20,531 nt of DNA from DATIJJ01 sp035478255 (GTDB lineage: Bacteria; Pseudomonadota; Gammaproteobacteria; DSM-16500), in contig DATIJV010000026.1 of NCBI GenBank assembly GCA_035478255.1, forward strand, positions 1 to 20,531, read 5' to 3'. Positions within the stretch are counted from its first letter, which is position 1. Every line of letters begins with the position of its first letter. Below are positions 7,398-14,387 of this stretch, one piece after another. Made by a program: the position numbers and the translations under genes. Under the pieces are notes generated by a model, which saw only the letters and a program-made list of their open reading frames with translations, did no database searches and was not told the origin of the DNA.

Positions 7398-7522
7398 AAA
7401 GCTTCTTCCGATAAAAATCAAGTGACAGATAGTTTTTTCTTTGTGAAATGATAGGGTTTTTATGTAAAAAACGTTAAAACGCTTGATTTCAAGATTTGTT
7501 TGAGGACATCAAGAATTATTTA

Positions 7523-7551
7523 CTTACAAGAAGTATGGGGTAAAACTTACA
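7523..7551 (-). promoter_or_regulatory. Two TGTAAG half-sites upstream of the RNA candidate
   Basis: Minus-strand TGTAAG occurs at 7523-7528 and 7546-7551, about 140-165 nt upstream of the proposed RNA start. The GacA/LetA activator box that controls rsm RNAs is usually TGTAAG-N6-CTTACA. Here the two halves are direct rather than inverted, so the match is only partial. Confidence 0.25.
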
Positions 7552-7785
7552 TAGAAAATGAATAATATACCTCGCGCTTACTATGGGTAAGGCTTCGCCA
7601 TTGTGAGCCCGCGGGAGGTGTAGCCTCGGTTTAATGTGAGAAGAGCCGTCATTGCGAGCCGTGCTTTTCGGCGAAGCAATCCAGGTTTTTAAAAGCCTGG
7701 ATTGCTTCACCCGCAAAAGCGCGGGTTCGCAATGACGAATTTCAACTAGGGCGCGACCGATAAGGAAGCGACCATGGATCATGGT
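7552..7785. other. Gene-free spacer with palindromic DNA
   Basis: No credible gene lies between the RNA candidate region and the small gene at 7786. The stretch holds a CCCGCGGG palindrome (7608-7615) inside weak AGGCT/AGCCT arms (7590-7626) and the repeat at 7647-7737. An 88-codon minus-strand frame across it is the translated repeat. Confidence 0.6.
7647..7737. repeat. 91-bp palindromic repeat (CGTCATTGCGAGC family)
   Basis: The ends are CGTCATTGCGAGC and its near-inverse TCGCAATGACG. The centre is GAAGCAATCCAGG...CCTGGATTGCTTC. The two arms pair almost throughout, with mismatches near GTGCTTTTCGG against CCGCAAAAGCG. Repeats beginning CGTCATTGCGAG are familiar from other bacterial genomes and are often mis-annotated as protein; this copy carries such a frame on the minus strand. 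It is a non-autonomous palindromic element. Confidence 0.85.
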
Positions 7786-8037
7786 TTAGAGTATAACGCT
7801 TTTTCTCACATGCAGTTCCCTGTCTCTATTTGAAGAATTGTCGGGATCTGTCATTAAACGCTCGCGATTACCCTGCTGCCAGCAGCATTTCAACCAATCG
7901 GGTAATTTTGAGGATTTGATTACTGTTAGTTGTATTGCAGGGCGATCGCTTTCTTCTCCATTGATTTCAGGAACTTCGGGAGTTTTGCTGCATAAATTTT
8001 TAAGCTTGTCTAAACATGTTTTGCGTGTTGATGTCAT
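7786..8037 (-). CDS. Small hypothetical protein (83 aa)
   Basis: I do not recognise this protein. Support for a gene is a strong Shine-Dalgarno, AGGAGAG, five bases before ATG 8035-8037. The product is hydrophilic and charged, with no membrane segment, begins MTSTRKTCLDKLKNLCSK and holds a central LPDWLKCCWQQGNRERL segment with three Cys in total before it ends near the spacer repeats. It stands alone between repeat elements. It could be an orphan gene, a remnant or chance. Confidence 0.45.
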   Translation of the reverse strand: MTSTRKTCLDKLKNLCSKTPEVPEINGEESDRPAIQLTVIKSSKLPDWLKCCWQQGNRERLMTDPDNSSNRDRELHVRKSVIL

Positions 8038-8108
8038 TTTTCTCTCCTGGTTTTGTTTAAATACCAGCCTATTTTAAGCCAGCAGCCTTAAGAGAAAATT
8101 AAGTCATT

Positions 8109-8289
8109 AACCCGGATATTGCATCATAAAGCCTCATTAAAAGCCCAAAGACCGCATGCTGACTGCGTTGCGAGTAAAAAATATTTCAGTCACATATTTC
8201 AATATGCTCCTGAAACATTTTTTACTCGCGCCTTGTCATCACGCGGCCTTTGAGCTTTTTCTGAGGCTTTGTGATGCAATATCCGGGTT
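8109..8289. repeat. Long imperfect inverted repeat (~181 bp)
   Basis: The left arm starts AACCCGGATATTGCATCA and the right arm ends with its inverse, TGATGCAATATCCGGGTT. Arms of about 80 bases pair over AAAGCCTCA and over CGAGTAAAAAAT near the centre, with mismatches concentrated in the middle of each arm. The loop is about 20 nt around 8190-8208. There is no ORF of note. It sits between the small gene at 7786 and the def stop, and looks like a MITE-type or REP-type element. Confidence 0.85.
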
Positions 8290-8311
8290 TAACCGGATTG
8301 AAATATTCAGG

Positions 8312-8914
8312 TTAATTTTTTAAACATTCTGTATAATAATCATAGACTTCCTGATGTGATGCTTGCAGCCATTTCTTTCGGGTTTCTTCATTTATCGTGA
8401 TTTCCGTTCTTTCATCTGCATGATCAATGAATAATTTTCCCTTTAAGTGGTCTATTTCATGCTGCAAAATTCTCGCATACCAGCCTGTCGCCTCAATGAT
8501 TTTTTTGTCGCCATTTTCATCCAGGCATTCTACACGTACACTTCTGGCGCGGGGAGTGACACGACAAATTCCAGCGATGCTAAGACAGCCTTCAAAAAAA
8601 AACATTTCTGTAGGGTCGGTGATCGTCAACACGGGATTAATAATCACGTGGAAATCAACCGGCACTCGATTTCTTTGTCGCAGAATTTCTTCTGGAAATC
8701 CCGCCGTATATTCTTTGCGATCTTCGATGACAGCCACTTGCAGATCGATTCCAATTTGCGGTGCGGCCAATCCAACACCCGGTGCTTTTCTCATCGTGTC
8801 TTTCATTCGTTCGATGAGGTTTTGAAATTCTTCTGTTTTTATTTCTTCGAGAGAAAGCATTCTCGCGGGTTTTCTTAAGACAGGCTGGCCTAATTGGATG
8901 ATGGTTTGTTGCAT
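8312..8914 (-). CDS. def: Peptide deformylase
   Basis: Removes the formyl group from the N-terminal Met of new proteins. All three metal-site motifs are intact: G46-V-G-L-A-A-P-Q53, E108-G-C110-L-S and H152-E153-I-D-H156. C110, H152 and H156 bind the metal and E153 is the catalytic acid. At 200 residues it is longer than E. coli Def (about 169), with an internal insertion around EEILRQRNRVPVDFHV and a C-terminal tail. The start has AAGGAAAT just upstream. The usual fmt partner is absent; repeats flank it on both sides. In many genomes a second def copy accompanies fmt, so this may be a paralogue. Confidence 0.96.
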   Translation of the reverse strand: MQQTIIQLGQPVLRKPARMLSLEEIKTEEFQNLIERMKDTMRKAPGVGLAAPQIGIDLQVAVIEDRKEYTAGFPEEILRQRNRVPVDFHVIINPVLTITDPTEMFFFEGCLSIAGICRVTPRARSVRVECLDENGDKKIIEATGWYARILQHEIDHLKGKLFIDHADERTEITINEETRKKWLQASHQEVYDYYTECLKN

Positions 8915-8942
8915 TTGATTTCCTTTTTTTGCAAGATTTTTG

Positions 8943-9101
8943 TGTCATCCCGGAATTTACTCACTCTTAATTCGCGCTTTTTGCGAATTTAGAGTGAGTT
9001 AATGTCCGGGATCTACCCAAATGATAAGTGGATCACGGACATTAAGTAGCGCTAAATTCGCAAAGGGCGTGAATTAAGCGCTACTAAATTCCGTGATGAC
9101 A
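8943..9101. repeat. REPIN-like doublet: two hairpins in inverted orientation
   Basis: Two imperfect hairpins (about 8943-9015 and 9029-9101) are inverted copies of each other. The ends are TGTCATC and GATGACA. In the left hairpin the stem is CTCACTCT (8960-8967) with AGAGTGAG (8991-8998); in the right it is GTAGCGCT (9046-9053) with AGCGCTAC (9077-9084). The stem sequence differs but pairing is kept in both. The outer stem shows the same at CCCGG/CCGGG against CACGG/CCGTG. REP doublets of this form are mobilised by RAYT transposases in other bacteria; none is in this window. Confidence 0.8.
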
Positions 9102-9132
9102 GAGCTGTAAATGTCATTACGAAAAATTAATG

Positions 9133-9567
9133 TTATAGAGTATTAGAGTATTCTAAAACAATTTTCTTCATAATATTTTGATAAAGCTCTTTTCTCACCG
9201 TTCTGTGTAACTCAATAACTCGTCTCAACAATTTTGCCGAGGGATTGGTATTGATGCCTAACATGACTTCACAAACAACATCCTCATGAGTATCGGCGTA
9301 TTGCGCAATTCCTTTTGCGGTGTATTCTTTGGTCAATAAAACGTCGTCAATTATGAGGCGAATAAAGTTTTCTTCAAGCATTGCATTTTCCATCCTGGTA
9401 GTAAATTTCATAACATTAAAATATTCTTTTTGCTGATTTCTAAAATATTCTGTCAATGCCTCGCAAATTTTTGCAAAAAGCTCTGCTTCCAAGCACAAAT
9501 ATGTTTCTTTTGAAATCTTATGCGGTTTGACACCCATAAGAATACACAATGGTTGTACTGCTGACAT
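9133..9567 (-). CDS. Small HTH-like protein, divergent from the XRE gene
   Basis: A 144-residue cytoplasmic protein. The C-terminal half (about 82-128: YTAKGIAQYADTHEDVV, then VMLGINTNPSAKLLRRVIEL) has the spacing of a lambda-repressor/XRE fold: IA at helix 2, a turn, a variable recognition helix, then G-x-N-x-x-P-S. The N-terminal half is helical with no known motif. Similar proteins appear, as I recall, in several copies in Legionellales. GGGAGAG lies just before the ATG. It is divergent from the XRE regulator at 9790, and the shared 222-nt gap holds a large hairpin, so it may be a regulator acting there. The DNA-binding role is inferred. Confidence 0.7.
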   Translation of the reverse strand: MSAVQPLCILMGVKPHKISKETYLCLEAELFAKICEALTEYFRNQQKEYFNVMKFTTRMENAMLEENFIRLIIDDVLLTKEYTAKGIAQYADTHEDVVCEVMLGINTNPSAKLLRRVIELHRTVRKELYQNIMKKIVLEYSNTL

Positions 9568-9645
9568 AATCTCTCCCTATTCAAAATCCTTGCGTGTTGA
9601 GGTTTGAAATTTACAAGATAAACAACCCAAAGTAAATATTTTATT

Positions 9646-9673
9646 TTGAATTTATTTTAATTTATTCTATGTT
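9646..9673 (+). promoter_or_regulatory. Promoter for the XRE-sensor-MFS operon
   Basis: TTGAAT (9646-9651), a 16-nt spacer and TATGTT (9668-9673). The start would fall near 9680, so the leader RNA of about 110 nt contains the hairpin at 9687-9760. Confidence 0.45.
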
Positions 9674-9686
9674 AGAGTAAGCTACC

Positions 9687-9760
9687 GTAAGTATTCTATG
9701 GAAGCTTCTCGATGTCATGCCAGCATGCTTTTAGCTGGCATGACATCACAGAATACTTAC
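9687..9760. promoter_or_regulatory. Composite inverted repeat in the leader
   Basis: The outer arms GTAAGTATTCTATG (9687-9700) and CACAGAATACTTAC (9747-9760) match at 13 of 14 positions. The inner stem is a perfect 14-bp pair, GATGTCATGCCAGC (9711-9724) with GCTGGCATGACATC (9734-9747), and a 9-nt loop. The 10 bases GAAGCTTCTC on the left side are unpaired. It lies between the proposed promoter and the start of the XRE gene. It could be an operator, an RNA regulatory stem or a small inserted palindrome. Confidence 0.6.
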
Positions 9761-9789
9761 AATTTACCAACAATACTTTTGGATTTCTC

Positions 9790-10290
9790 ATGCTAAACAG
9801 GGCTAAATTTACTAAACAGTTTTCTCACAGACTTAATGAGCTGATGAGAAAAGCAGGCTATATGTCTGCTCGTGTAAAAAATGGTATCGATATTGAAAAA
9901 CTTGCGCAAATATCAGGATGCTCATATCAAATGGCGCGGCGGTATGCCTTGGGAGAAGCGCTTCCCGAAATATATATTATTGCAAAAATAGCAGCTTACT
10001 TAAAATCTTCCCCCAGCTGGTTATTGTTTGGGGAAAACCAATCTCTTATTTCTGAACAAAAAACTGGGGCAATGATTGAAATAAGCCCGGATCTTTTAAA
10101 ATATATTTTACATAAAAGTATTGTTCTTTTATCCATTACAGATAACAAAGATGAGCTAGTCAACTTTCTTGTAGATTCCATCTATGACGCATCGCATTTA
10201 CAAGCAGATGATAATATGATTTACAAAATAATTGATATGATGTTTTTATCTACCAAATTTATAAATAATTCACTAGCAAAGAGAAAATGA
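9790..10290 (+). CDS. XRE-family helix-turn-helix regulator
   Basis: A 166-residue protein with an N-terminal Cro/CI-type HTH: IDIEKLAQISGCSYQMARRY (about 33-52), then ALGEALP and a helix ending SSPSWLLFGE (73-82). The remainder (about 85-166) is helical with no motif I recognise. I start at ATG 9790. An in-frame ATG at 9712 would add 26 residues translated from the inner stem of the leader hairpin, and HTH proteins of this type begin close to the LNELM helix. The next gene overlaps by 4 nt (ATGA), so the two are probably made together. It probably regulates this operon and perhaps the divergent gene. Confidence 0.85.
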   Translation: MLNRAKFTKQFSHRLNELMRKAGYMSARVKNGIDIEKLAQISGCSYQMARRYALGEALPEIYIIAKIAAYLKSSPSWLLFGENQSLISEQKTGAMIEISPDLLKYILHKSIVLLSITDNKDELVNFLVDSIYDASHLQADDNMIYKIIDMMFLSTKFINNSLAKRK

Positions 10291-10904
10291 ATATGCGCTC
10301 TCTTGAAAAAATAAGTTTTCCGCCAATAAAAAAGACTGCCGAATTACATCCCAATATTATTAATATGCTTTTTGAGAATAAAAAAGAAATATTAAGAAAA
10401 TTAAGCGACCTTCGAGCTTTGCATTTTATTGACCATATTTCAATTACTGTTATCAATGAATTCAAAAAAATTGCTGTTTTTTCTATTACTCCTTCGGTAG
10501 AATTCAATCTTATTGTGCATGGGCTATGGAAATTTGATAATAGTTTTTTTCCTGAAACCTCAGAAGATAATACATTCTTTTGGTGGGAAGAAGGATATGA
10601 AATATCTCTGTTTGGAATATTAAAAGAAATGAAAGAAGCACAACATAATTTTACGCTTGGGTTAAGCCTTGTTAGAAAATACGAAAAAACAAAAATAGTA
10701 TATTCTTTTGCTACCCGCTCCCAAAATGCTAATTTAAAAGATTACTATTTTGACAATATAAACGAGCTATTTAAGATTGGGGATTATGGATACAAGCTTA
10801 TAGAAAATATTTATCATAATTATGCTTTTATTAAATCGCCATTTAAAATAAACTCCTCAATAAACAAACCAAATTTAAGATTAATTACAAATAAATTCTT
10901 ATAA
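10287..10904 (+). CDS. Hypothetical protein, possible LuxR-type sensor domain without HTH
   Basis: A 205-residue soluble protein of unknown function. The order HISITVINEF (about 50-59), GLWKFDNSFFP (79-89), a Trp-rich FFWWEEGYE (97-105), then an alternating KTKIVYSFATRSQ strand (134-146) and the helix NINELFKIGDYGYKLIENI resembles the ligand-binding N-terminal domain of Legionella-type LuxR regulators. No HTH follows. Because its start overlaps the stop of the XRE gene, the DNA-binding part may be supplied in trans. The domain assignment is from memory of residue patterns and should be treated as a hypothesis. Confidence 0.6.
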   Translation: MNMRSLEKISFPPIKKTAELHPNIINMLFENKKEILRKLSDLRALHFIDHISITVINEFKKIAVFSITPSVEFNLIVHGLWKFDNSFFPETSEDNTFFWWEEGYEISLFGILKEMKEAQHNFTLGLSLVRKYEKTKIVYSFATRSQNANLKDYYFDNINELFKIGDYGYKLIENIYHNYAFIKSPFKINSSINKPNLRLITNKFL

Positions 10905-10910
10905 CCCAGT

Positions 10911-12242
10911 ATGAAAAATAACACCAAAAAATTAATTATAATAAGTGGAATAGTAGGAAATTTTCTCGAACAATACGATATCATGATTTGTGCATTTCTG
11001 GCGCAAACCATTTCTTTGACGTTTTTCCCTGCCGCTTCCGCAGATAAAAATCTGTTTAATACATTTTACATTTTTCTGGCAGGATATCTGGCAAGACCTT
11101 TAGGAAGCCTTCTTATTGGTTTATATGCAGATCAGAGCGGAAGAAAAAAAGCGCTCATATTTTCAATTGTTGCTATAGGTATTGGAACAACTGTAATCGG
11201 ACTTATACCGTCCTATAAAGACTTGGGAATTCTCTCTACCGGATTTTTTATTTTGTTTCGAATATTACAAAATCTTTCTGCGGGCGGTGAATATATCAGT
11301 TCGCTTGTCTATCTGACTGAAAGCGCAGGAAAAACAAAGCGTGGTTTTTATGGTTCGTGGGTTGCTTTCGGGGTAAACAGCGGTACACTGATTGCTTCAC
11401 TTATTGTATTTGTAATTCTTTATTACATAGATATGAAAATAATTCCCGGGTGGAGTTGGCGGCTGATTTTTTTAACAGCGATCCTGGGAATGGGCATCGG
11501 ATTATGGATACGGTGTGCTTTGCCTGAAAGCATAGAATTTATTCTGGAACATTCATCTTTAAAACAATCCAGCAAAATGGAAATATTAAAAAATTCTTTT
11601 CAACTCTTCAGAGTTTCCCCTTACCATTGTTTATCCATTTTTGCCATTACTTGGCTTGGGGTTTCTGCAACCATTGGTTTTTTTGTATATATCCCTATTC
11701 ATCTGTCTACTGTAAACCACATTTCAAAATATTTTTCTTATGGAATTAATACCGTTTCCTTATTTATTCTTATTATTTTTATACCTGTATTCGGTGTAAT
11801 TTCAGATTATTTTAATCGCGTTAATATGTTAATAGCCGCAACAATTTCGCTGTTGATACTTTCTTTGCCTGCTTTTTGGTATTTTACTTATGGCAACCCA
11901 ATGATTGTTCTTTTTTTTAAAACTTTAATTTCTATTCCTTTAGCATGTTATTTTTGTATCGCGCCCGTTATTATTTCAGAAACATTTCCTTTAAAAATCA
12001 GGTGTACGAGTATAGCCTTAATTTATCAAATTTCTGCGAGTTTAAGCGCAGGATTAACGCCCATCATTATGTTATATCTTGCGCATATTTCTGTTGCTTA
12101 CTCTCCAGGATATTTCTTAACTGTTTCATCTATTGCTGGCCTGATGGCAGTCTTTTTTATAAAAAAATCTCCTCTTTTATATGGCGATTTTAATTCCTTG
12201 TCAAATATTTTGGAGTTTTTGCCGCAACGTGCAGAAATTTAG
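10911..12242 (+). CDS. MFS transporter, metabolite:H+ symporter (ProP-like) type
   Basis: A 443-residue protein with about 12 membrane helices. Family marks are GNFLEQYD in helix 1 (16-23), the G70-LYADQSGRKK motif between helices 2 and 3, RILQNLSAGGEYISS in helix 4 and a LPESIEF end to the first half. These are typical of the MHS group (ProP, KgtP, ShiA and relatives), which takes up organic acids or osmolytes with protons. The substrate cannot be read from sequence. It follows the sensor-like gene by 6 nt with no clear Shine-Dalgarno, so it is probably coupled. The stop overlaps the folA stop from the other strand by 3 nt-scale convergence (12239-12242). Confidence 0.93.
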   Translation: MKNNTKKLIIISGIVGNFLEQYDIMICAFLAQTISLTFFPAASADKNLFNTFYIFLAGYLARPLGSLLIGLYADQSGRKKALIFSIVAIGIGTTVIGLIPSYKDLGILSTGFFILFRILQNLSAGGEYISSLVYLTESAGKTKRGFYGSWVAFGVNSGTLIASLIVFVILYYIDMKIIPGWSWRLIFLTAILGMGIGLWIRCALPESIEFILEHSSLKQSSKMEILKNSFQLFRVSPYHCLSIFAITWLGVSATIGFFVYIPIHLSTVNHISKYFSYGINTVSLFILIIFIPVFGVISDYFNRVNMLIAATISLLILSLPAFWYFTYGNPMIVLFFKTLISIPLACYFCIAPVIISETFPLKIRCTSIALIYQISASLSAGLTPIIMLYLAHISVAYSPGYFLTVSSIAGLMAVFFIKKSPLLYGDFNSLSNILEFLPQRAEI

Positions 12243-12727
12243 GATATTCTCTCCAACGTCAAAAAACTATATGAATAAATGTTTTTTTCATCTGCAAAAT
12301 GATCAGTACGCGCTATTTCTTTCCATTCCATCGCATTCAGTTCGGGAAAAAAAGTATCGGCGGAAAAATCATGATGAATCAGGGTTAAATAGATTTGCTT
12401 TGTAAATGGCAGCATTTGCCGAAATAATTCAGCGCCGCCAATCACACAAAGTTCAGGCTGATCCTTTGCTGTTGCTAATGCGGATTCAATGGAATGCACA
12501 ATGATACAGTTTTCTGCCTTGAAATTTTCATCCTGGGTGATGATGATGTTTGTGCGCCCCGGCAAAGGGCGGCCGATAGACTGGAAGGTTTTACGTCCCA
12601 TTAAAATAGGTTTTCCTAGCGTGATTTGTTTGAAATGCTGAAGATCAGCAGGCAAATGCCAGGGTAATTGATTATTGTTTCCAATCGCTCTGTTTTCTGC
12701 CATGGCGACGACAAAGGTAATACGCAT
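12239..12727 (-). CDS. folA: Dihydrofolate reductase
   Basis: Reduces dihydrofolate to tetrahydrofolate with NADPH. It is 162 residues, the usual bacterial length. Visible features: A-I-G-N-N-N-Q-L-P-W23-H-L-P-A-D28 (W and the active-site Asp), LMGRKTFQSIGRPLPGR for NADPH binding, IIITQD, and the CVIGGAELF block. The start has GAGAG a few bases upstream. It lies 17 nt downstream of the GGDEF-EAL gene on the same strand and may be cotranscribed with it. It converges on the MFS gene with overlapping stop codons. Confidence 0.97.
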   Translation of the reverse strand: MRITFVVAMAENRAIGNNNQLPWHLPADLQHFKQITLGKPILMGRKTFQSIGRPLPGRTNIIITQDENFKAENCIIVHSIESALATAKDQPELCVIGGAELFRQMLPFTKQIYLTLIHHDFSADTFFPELNAMEWKEIARTDHFADEKNIYSYSFLTLERIS

Positions 12728-12744
12728 CAGTTCTCTCGCAATTT

Positions 12745-14214
12745 TTATTTCTTCTTGGCTTCAATAAATTTTTCCATCTGCTCCGGTGTCAACGGTTTAC
12801 TATAATAATACCCTTGCGCTTGCGGACATTCATTATTCATCAAAAATTGCAGTTGTAATTCTGTCTCAACACCTTCCGCCACAACATTCAAACCCATATC
12901 TTTCGCAAGATCAATAGTCGATTTAATAATAACATTATCATTGATTTTCACATCAATATCATTGACAAATGATCGATCGATTTTAATTGATTGAATGGGT
13001 AATTCTTTTAACCTTGAAAGTGAAGAATATCCCGTGCCAAAATCATCAATCGAAAACTGCACGCCCAAATGCCGCAATTGAAACAATACATCCTCAATCT
13101 GCCCGAGAAATCCCACGATAGCTGTTTCAGTAATTTCAAGCTCTAACACACTCGGCGGAATTTTAGTTTCTTTTAAAATTCTAATCACAATATCGGTAAA
13201 ATTACGATGCTGAAATTGTCGCGGCGAAACATTCACTGCGAGCGAACAATTAAGATTATTGATTTCCCGCCATGCTGCAAACTGTCTGCACGCCGTATTC
13301 AAAACCCATGTGCCGATTGGCACAATTAATCCAGTTTCTTCCGCGATTGGAATAAATTCTGCGGGCGAAATCAAGCCGCGTTTGGGATGTTGCCAGCGCA
13401 GCAGCACTTCCATTCCGACCATTTCACCAGTTTGTAAATCAATCCGCGGTTGATACACTAAAAAAAATTCTTTTCGCTCGAGTGCAAAATGTAATTCCGC
13501 TTCAATTTCCAGACGATGATTATGCTGAACTTGTAAATTTCGGGTAAAAAATTGATAATTCCCCCGCCCCAATGTTTTTGCACTATGCAGAGCAATATCC
13601 GCATGTTTATTTAAAATTTCTGGATCTTCGCCTGCTTCCGGGTAGCACGCAAGCCCGATACTGACGCCCACAATTAATGTGCGTTCTTCAATTTGAAACG
13701 GCTCACACATTTTTTCCACAATACGATGAGCTACAATACCAGCATCATGCGCACTATCAATTTCTGTCAAAATTACTGCAAACTCATCACCGCTTAATCT
13801 TGCTGCGGTGTCTTCTGTACGCAATAATTTCAATAAACGTGCAGAAAATCTTTGCAAAAGCAAATCGCCAAAATGATGTCCATAATTGTCATTAATTTTT
13901 TTAAAAAAATCGACATCCAGATAAAGGACCGCTAACTTGCGCTCGTAACGTTTGGCTCGCGCAATTTCTCGTTTCAAATCTGTTTCAAATTGCACGCGAT
14001 TAGGTAAATTGGTGAGGGGATCAAAATTCGATAATTTTTTGAGTTCATCCTCTAAAGTTTTTAACTCCTGGACTGCCTCTTTGACTTGATCTTCCGTATT
14101 TTGCAGCATTTCTTTGTACCGCGCTAATTCCGCATAGACCCGCTCTAATTCATGGGTTTTATCACTTAACAGCTGCTCTACACCGTGCTTCGTCTTCAAG
14201 CGTACAGTCTCCAT
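12745..14214 (-). CDS. GGDEF-EAL c-di-GMP enzyme with coiled-coil N-terminus
   Basis: A 489-residue cytoplasmic protein. Residues 1-60 form a charged coiled coil; there is no PAS, GAF or membrane segment. The diguanylate cyclase domain (about 62-225) reads S141-G-D-E-F145, an accepted variant of GGDEF, with an allosteric I-site R132-T-E-D135 five residues before it. The phosphodiesterase domain (about 233-486) has E269 (as EVL rather than EAL), N328, E360/E363, D390-D391-F-G-T-G, K411 and E447, so the metal ligands and catalytic residues look intact. Both activities are possible; which dominates cannot be told. The start is the first ATG and has no strong Shine-Dalgarno. Confidence 0.94.
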   Translation of the reverse strand: METVRLKTKHGVEQLLSDKTHELERVYAELARYKEMLQNTEDQVKEAVQELKTLEDELKKLSNFDPLTNLPNRVQFETDLKREIARAKRYERKLAVLYLDVDFFKKINDNYGHHFGDLLLQRFSARLLKLLRTEDTAARLSGDEFAVILTEIDSAHDAGIVAHRIVEKMCEPFQIEERTLIVGVSIGLACYPEAGEDPEILNKHADIALHSAKTLGRGNYQFFTRNLQVQHNHRLEIEAELHFALERKEFFLVYQPRIDLQTGEMVGMEVLLRWQHPKRGLISPAEFIPIAEETGLIVPIGTWVLNTACRQFAAWREINNLNCSLAVNVSPRQFQHRNFTDIVIRILKETKIPPSVLELEITETAIVGFLGQIEDVLFQLRHLGVQFSIDDFGTGYSSLSRLKELPIQSIKIDRSFVNDIDVKINDNVIIKSTIDLAKDMGLNVVAEGVETELQLQFLMNNECPQAQGYYYSKPLTPEQMEKFIEAKKK

Positions 14215-14267
14215 CAGGCGGTTCTTTTAGCGTATACTTCAATATTACCACCATCAAGATCATTTTT

Positions 14268-14296
14268 TTGACATTCTGGAATAATTAGGGTAGCAT
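14268..14296 (+). promoter_or_regulatory. Consensus sigma-70 promoter for the ABC importer operon
   Basis: A perfect -35 TTGACA (14268-14273), a 17-nt spacer and TAGCAT (14291-14296). The start would be near 14303, leaving a leader of about 150 nt before the first transporter gene. Confidence 0.75.
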
Positions 14297-14333
14297 CAAA
14301 ACTTAAATACTAATTTTTAATTGATTATCCTTT

Positions 14334-14387
14334 ATGAAAACATTCAACTTAATCAAGATCTTAAACTGGCAACGCTGGCGCGCTTAA
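14334..14387 (+). CDS. Candidate Trp-containing leader peptide
   Basis: ATG 14334 opens 17 codons, MKTFNLIKILNWQRWRA, then TAA at 14385-14387. It begins about 31 nt after the predicted transcription start, a typical position for an attenuator leader peptide, and carries Trp codons at 14367-14369 and 14376-14378. The stop codon lies inside the palindrome GCGCTTAAGCGC (14380-14391). Weak points: no clear Shine-Dalgarno, and the two Trp codons are not adjacent. A Trp-sensing role would fit if the downstream importer is TrpXYP-like. Confidence 0.4.
   Translation: MKTFNLIKILNWQRWRA

Noticed and set aside
7276..7420. Coding reading of the RNA candidate (minus strand, ...DMMEWLRDDVRDRLDG...)
   Set aside because: The frame is interrupted by stops before and after about 30 codons and has no ribosome site. 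The hairpins, ANGGA motifs and terminator explain the sequence better, though a gene remnant is not excluded.
7516..7782. An 88-codon minus-strand frame
   Set aside because: Most of it is the translation of the palindromic repeat at 7647-7737 and the adjoining spacer. The RHCEPA...ARNDG type of product is a known artefact of this repeat.
9712..9789. 26-codon N-terminal extension of the XRE regulator
   Set aside because: It translates the leader hairpin stem and is not expected in this protein family.
14274..14330. TrpR operator before the ABC importer
   Set aside because: No match to the CTAGTTAACTAG-type palindrome; only AT-rich sequence is present.
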